In this document: positions 61,340 to 64,000 of the stretch, in pieces
Layout of the letters: each line of letters starts with the position of its first letter
Position numbering within the stretch: position 1 is the stretch's first letter
NCBI GenBank assembly: GCA_050251195.1
Contig: JBFWNG010000008.1
Location: forward strand, 1 to 64,000
From: JBFWNG01 sp050251195
Lineage (GTDB): Bacteria; Bdellovibrionota_B; Oligoflexia; Oligoflexales; Oligoflexaceae
DNA length: 64,000 bases
Direction of reading: 5' to 3'
Position numbers and translations under genes: made by a program
The notes under the pieces: model-generated
Seen by the model: the letters and a program-made list of their open reading frames with translations, nothing else
Databases searched by the model: none
What the model was told of the DNA's origin: nothing

Positions 61340-62410
61340 TCATGACTTTTTCTTGCTTTTGGCTATCTCTTCATCGAAAATTTGTTTGAAATGTTCGTAA
61401 GGTAAGGCGCCAGAAACACGGCGTCCGTTGATGAAAAACGCGGGGGTTCCCGTCACGCCAAGCTTCTCTCCAGAAGCATAGTTCTTATCAATAACCGCGT
61501 ATTGCTTCTCGGGAGCAGCTAGGCATTTTTCGTATTTTTTCTGATCAACTCCAACTTTCTTACCGTAGGACTGTAAATTCTCGTCGGAAAGCGCCCGTTG
61601 GTTGTTGAACAACTGGTAGTACATCTGCCAGTACTTCCCTTGGTCAGCAGCGCAGCGTGCCGCAACGGCAGCAGGTCGTGCGCGGTTATGAAAGCCCAGT
61701 GGGAAATCCCTTACTATCCAACGAATTTTGCCTTTGTATTCTTCAAGCAATTTCGCCGTTGTGGGAAGAACCTTTTCGCAAAACGGACATTGAAACTCGG
61801 AATACTCGACGACTGTAATCTCGCAGTTGTTTCCGGTACAGGTAATCGGTTGCGTATCGGTGGGGTTAGGACCGTATCGAACAACGTCGGTTCCTACCAC
61901 GGGCACCTGGAAAACTGGCTCTTCGGGTTTCGGGTAGAGAACGATCAGCTTCTTCTTTTGAATTGCCTCGTCTACAATCTGGTCCACGGCTTCTTGTGAC
62001 TTCATGGATTTGAGGTAGGCAACAACTTGTTCTTTTCTGTCAGCCTCGCTCAACTCTTTGAGCTTCGGATGGTCTTTAAACTTATCAAGGTTGTCTTTAA
62101 TTTCGTTGTCCGAAACCTTTGATCGCTGCTCTAGGAACTCTTCCCGCGCTTGCTCGACTGATTTGGATTGTTTCGTAGCAAGTTCTTTCCAATAGGCGTC
62201 GAGATAGCCTTCAATTGCCAAGTTTTCGATAAGCTCGTACTTTTTCTTTTCGAGTTCAAAAAACTGGCCTTGGTTCTCTTTGTATATTTCGTCTACTGTT
62301 TTGACTTTGCCGTTAATGCTGAATCCTTTTTCCTCAGCATTCGCCGTATACGACATCAACATCAAAAATCCTGATAAACAACCGACCAAGTGAACATTGC
62401 GGGTCTGCAT
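61340..62410 (-). CDS. Secreted DsbA-family thioredoxin-like protein
   Basis: 356 aa. Signal peptide ending near ANA25, an N-terminal helical region of about 130 residues resembling the SurA-type chaperone segment, then a DsbA-fold domain with active site C208-P-F-C211 and the cis-proline loop VTGTPAFFING. Other cysteines occur at 191 and 196. It would form or isomerise disulphides in the periplasm, with the front part acting in substrate holding or dimerisation. GGGAGG precedes the ATG. Confidence 0.88.
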   Translation of the reverse strand: MQTRNVHLVGCLSGFLMLMSYTANAEEKGFSINGKVKTVDEIYKENQGQFFELEKKKYELIENLAIEGYLDAYWKELATKQSKSVEQAREEFLEQRSKVSDNEIKDNLDKFKDHPKLKELSEADRKEQVVAYLKSMKSQEAVDQIVDEAIQKKKLIVLYPKPEEPVFQVPVVGTDVVRYGPNPTDTQPITCTGNNCEITVVEYSEFQCPFCEKVLPTTAKLLEEYKGKIRWIVRDFPLGFHNRARPAAVAARCAADQGKYWQMYYQLFNNQRALSDENLQSYGKKVGVDQKKYEKCLAAPEKQYAVIDKNYASGEKLGVTGTPAFFINGRRVSGALPYEHFKQIFDEEIAKSKKKS

Positions 62411-62573
62411 AATCCTCCCTTTGGAAAAAATAAACCTTCTGCTGTATACAAGGTCCTTAATTATAATGATTTAAGAACCTAAGAAACTCAATATCCCAGA
62501 AATTTGTTGATTTCGAGTAGTATCATGCAATAGTCTGAATATTTCAAGAATAAACCTTTACCGGCCATTTTCA

Positions 62574-63131
62574 GTGACACAGCCGAATCAAACATTTTTA
62601 GTCTGGGTAGACCTCGAAATGACGGGGCTCGATCCCGATACGGACGAAATCCTCGAAATTGCCGTTGTTATTACGGACGCGCAACTCAATGCCGTTGCCC
62701 ATATGACACCTCTCGTCATTAAGCAGGATCCTTCCCGATTTGCTAAAATGGACCATTGGAATCAGGAGCATCACACAAAATCGGGGCTCTGGGCGCGGGC
62801 TCTGGAATCAACCACAACGCTCGAGGAAGCGCAAAGCAGAGTTTTAGGTTTCATGAAACAATATTGCCGGCCAAAGGAAAGCCCGCTCTGCGGCAATACA
62901 GTTTGGCAAGATCGCAGATTCTTAATCAAACATATGAAAGAAGTCGATACGTACCTGCACTACCGCATTGTCGACGTTAGCACTATCAAAGAGCTCGCCA
63001 AGCTTTGGTATCCAGAACTAGGCAAACAATTCACAAAAAAAAATGCCCACCGTGCCTTAGATGACATATTTGAAAGTATTGCCGAGCTAAAATTTTACCG
63101 TGAGCGATTATTTCCTAGGCAAAATTCGTAG
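62574..63131 (+). CDS. orn: Oligoribonuclease
   Basis: 185 aa. DEDDh exonuclease: WVDLEMTGLDPDTDEILEIA (D and E ligands), CGNTVWQDRRFL, DVSTIKELAKLWYP and HRALDDI. Orn degrades 2-5 nt RNAs and pGpG, the breakdown product of cyclic di-GMP, which fits a genome with PilZ and MshEN proteins. The start is a GTG with a poor ribosome site; the first ATG would delete the catalytic motif. Confidence 0.95.
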   Translation: MTQPNQTFLVWVDLEMTGLDPDTDEILEIAVVITDAQLNAVAHMTPLVIKQDPSRFAKMDHWNQEHHTKSGLWARALESTTTLEEAQSRVLGFMKQYCRPKESPLCGNTVWQDRRFLIKHMKEVDTYLHYRIVDVSTIKELAKLWYPELGKQFTKKNAHRALDDIFESIAELKFYRERLFPRQNS

Positions 63132-63160
63132 ACGATTCTGGTTTCGCAATCCAAAAAAGA

Positions 63161-63169
63161 TGCTACAAT
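63161..63169 (+). promoter_or_regulatory. extended -10 promoter of the small RNA
   Basis: TGCTACAAT (TG-N-TACAAT), seven bases upstream of the first base of the 5' hairpin at 63176. No good -35 is evident. It lies 30 nt past the orn stop. Confidence 0.55.
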
Positions 63170-63246
63170 ATTTTTAGAGCCCTCTCGTAAGGATTAACCT
63201 TACCATGGCTCTATAGACTACAGGTCTAGGAAAGGAGGTGGTGCTA

Positions 63247-63294
63247 GTGTGTATATTGAACACTCGTAGTACGAAAGGGAGGTTGATCTCATAA
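63247..63294 (+). CDS. 15-codon ORF in the small RNA
   Basis: GTG start eight bases after AGGAGG, product (M)CILNTRSTKGRLIS, stop TAA inside the next hairpin. An in-frame GTG two codons earlier could be used instead. The ribosome-binding site is exceptionally strong. The start lies in a predicted hairpin. Translation is unproven; the frame could be incidental. Confidence 0.35.
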   Translation: MCILNTRSTKGRLIS

Positions 63295-63319
63295 GATCAA
63301 TTTTCTGTGTAGGACTACG

Positions 63320-63362
63320 CTGGCTCCACCTTCTCTTACTGGTTCTGGAGCCAGTTTTTTTT
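63320..63362 (+). terminator. Rho-independent terminator of the small RNA
   Basis: CTGGCTCCA / TGGAGCCAG, a perfect 9-bp stem (63320-63328 and 63346-63354) with a 17-nt loop and an eight-T run to 63362. Confidence 0.9.
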
Positions 63363-63366
63363 GTCC

Positions 63367-63948
63367 TTAACGATTTCCCCGCTCCTGGCTTCGAACGTAC
63401 TCAAGGAAAGTCGCCTTGTCGTCCATTATAGACTGATAACGTTGTTGGCTCATGCGCGACCCTTTTCGATGGCCTCCGCCGCCGCCACGGTTATTATTTG
63501 GCCCGCCGCTTTGTCTGGGGTTCTGACCACCCTGACCGGCCCGGATTTGATATTTTCTTTCGGCTACGTCCCAAGCTCGGTTAACGACGCCTTCTGTAAC
63601 AAGTTCCTTAACTAAGTCTTCGAGCTCTATCCCTTCTTCCGAGGCCAAGCTTACCAACTTCTTGTACAGCGATTGAGAAAAGGAAAGGCTCACTTTTGGG
63701 CCGTTGTCCTTTTGGGCAGATGTTGCTGTGGTAGCAGCATCATCTCCGCCAGAAACCTCTGGTTCATTAATTTGCAAATTCATATCTTCTTGCGGTTCCC
63801 CTGACTTCTTTGATGATTGTTTGCGGCCTCGCGTCGTTTCAAAACGCCCCCCTTTGTTCCCACCTCTTGGCAAAGACATACCTCCCGTTTTAGGTTGTTC
63901 TATAGCGAAAGCATTTCCGATGCTTCGCGTGGAATTCTTTTGATACAT
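63367..63948 (-). CDS. Gly/Arg-rich protein with ribbon-helix-helix-like core
   Basis: 193 aa. Residues around 85-130 (PKVSLSFSQSLYKKLVSLASEEGIELEDLVKELVTEGVVNRAW, in parts) resemble a ribbon-helix-helix DNA-binding fold. On both sides are low-complexity segments: GGNKGGRFETTRGRK before, and a GGQNPRQSGGPNNNRGGGGGHRKGSR tract (in parts) after, reminiscent of RNA-binding RGG regions. The start is unclear: ATG 63948 has no ribosome site, and ATG 63879 has GGGAGG only one base away. It could be a nucleic-acid-binding regulator; no family is certain. Confidence 0.6.
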   Translation of the reverse strand: MYQKNSTRSIGNAFAIEQPKTGGMSLPRGGNKGGRFETTRGRKQSSKKSGEPQEDMNLQINEPEVSGGDDAATTATSAQKDNGPKVSLSFSQSLYKKLVSLASEEGIELEDLVKELVTEGVVNRAWDVAERKYQIRAGQGGQNPRQSGGPNNNRGGGGGHRKGSRMSQQRYQSIMDDKATFLEYVRSQERGNR

Positions 63949-64000
63949 CAAATAAAAAAGATGCTTTTGAATCTGAATCAGTGCGGCTGATCATTAGGAT

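Larger units (their letters stand above)
63176..63362 (+). ncRNA. Probable structured small RNA with anti-Shine-Dalgarno complement
   Basis: A compact transcript of about 187 nt bounded by an extended -10 and a strong terminator. In order: AGAGCC/GGCTCT (63176-63181, 63207-63212) enclosing GTAAGG/CCTTAC (63187-63192, 63198-63203); TAGAC/GTCTA (63214-63218, 63224-63228); the single-stranded GGAAAGGAGGTG (63229-63240), of which 11 nt complement the 3' tail of 16S rRNA; a GTGCTAGTGT/ACAC-TAGTAC hairpin; TTGATCT/AGATCAA (63283-63289, 63294-63300). A 15-codon ORF starts behind the ribosome site. Not a c-di-GMP, 6S, SRP, tmRNA or RNase P RNA by any motif I know. Could be a regulatory RNA, a leader peptide gene or both. 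Confidence 0.65.

Noticed and set aside
63132..63366. Cyclic di-GMP riboswitch, tmRNA, 6S, SRP or RNase P RNA
   Set aside because: None of the characteristic conserved segments of those RNAs is present.
1..64000. tRNA genes and CRISPR arrays
   Set aside because: No T-loop/acceptor pattern and no regularly spaced direct repeats were seen on either strand by eye.

Overview
The window looks like a chromosomal segment of a motile Gram-negative bacterium of the Bdellovibrionota (Bdellovibrio-like, formerly Deltaproteobacteria). The evidence is a regulator of the TIGR02147 type (a family known mainly from Bdellovibrio and Fibrobacter), the many lipoproteins and outer-membrane-type secreted proteins, an Orn oligoribonuclease, a CarD regulator, FliW/CsrA beside a P/L-ring flagellar operon, and the 5' end of a 16S rRNA gene. 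This placement is inferred from gene families, not from a database search. TTG and GTG starts are common. I found no tRNA, CRISPR array, prophage or intact insertion sequence.

Layout. 1-400: the 5' end of a 16S rRNA gene (minus strand) with its leader and a consensus promoter. 400-2550: a haem-motif lipoprotein, then cheY followed by two paralogous CheZ-like proteins. 2790-5618: a SWIM/SNF2 helicase. 5894-9829: gltX, a double-length QueD-like protein, pabA and a secreted protein. 9812-22427: a tightly packed minus-strand run of 13 genes, uppS-cdsA-rseP-tsaB-pssA-secreted protein-truA-TPR lipoprotein-lipoprotein-MshEN-oppD-oppF-murG, covering envelope lipid and peptidoglycan synthesis. 22557-26278 is accessory: an RsmI-like methylase, a TIGR02147 regulator divergent from a secreted matrixin-like metalloprotease, a toxin-like remnant and a secreted protein. 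26305-31048: the translation/termination run rho-rpmE-prfA-prmC plus an AI-2E family permease. 31381-35541: an aminotransferase, rimO and small envelope proteins, ending in GGGGACAGTC repeats.

35711-47092 is the flagellar block on the minus strand: a lipoprotein and a lone beta-ketoacyl synthase behind a near-perfect sigma-28 promoter, then flgF-G-A-H-I-J-M-N-K-L-csrA-fliW, closed by a strong terminator. Flagellin (fliC), a RibD_C protein and carD follow at 47354-49483. 49883-52761 is rpsO-pnp-dut. 52758-63948 holds a glycosyltransferase-TPR fusion, an S41 protease, a TPR protein, a long perfect hairpin, a NamZ-type muramidase, a PilZ protein, a DsbA-like protein, orn, a probable structured small RNA and a Gly/Arg-rich protein.

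Two themes stand out. First, several genes outside the core flagellar operon carry sigma-28-like promoters (haem lipoprotein, cheY, lipoprotein/ketoacyl synthase, S41 protease, PilZ), suggesting a motility regulon that reaches into envelope and lipid biology. Second, 63176-63362 looks like an independent transcript with its own promoter, four hairpins, a terminator, an 11-nt complement of the 16S rRNA tail and a 15-codon ORF; I cannot assign it to any RNA family.
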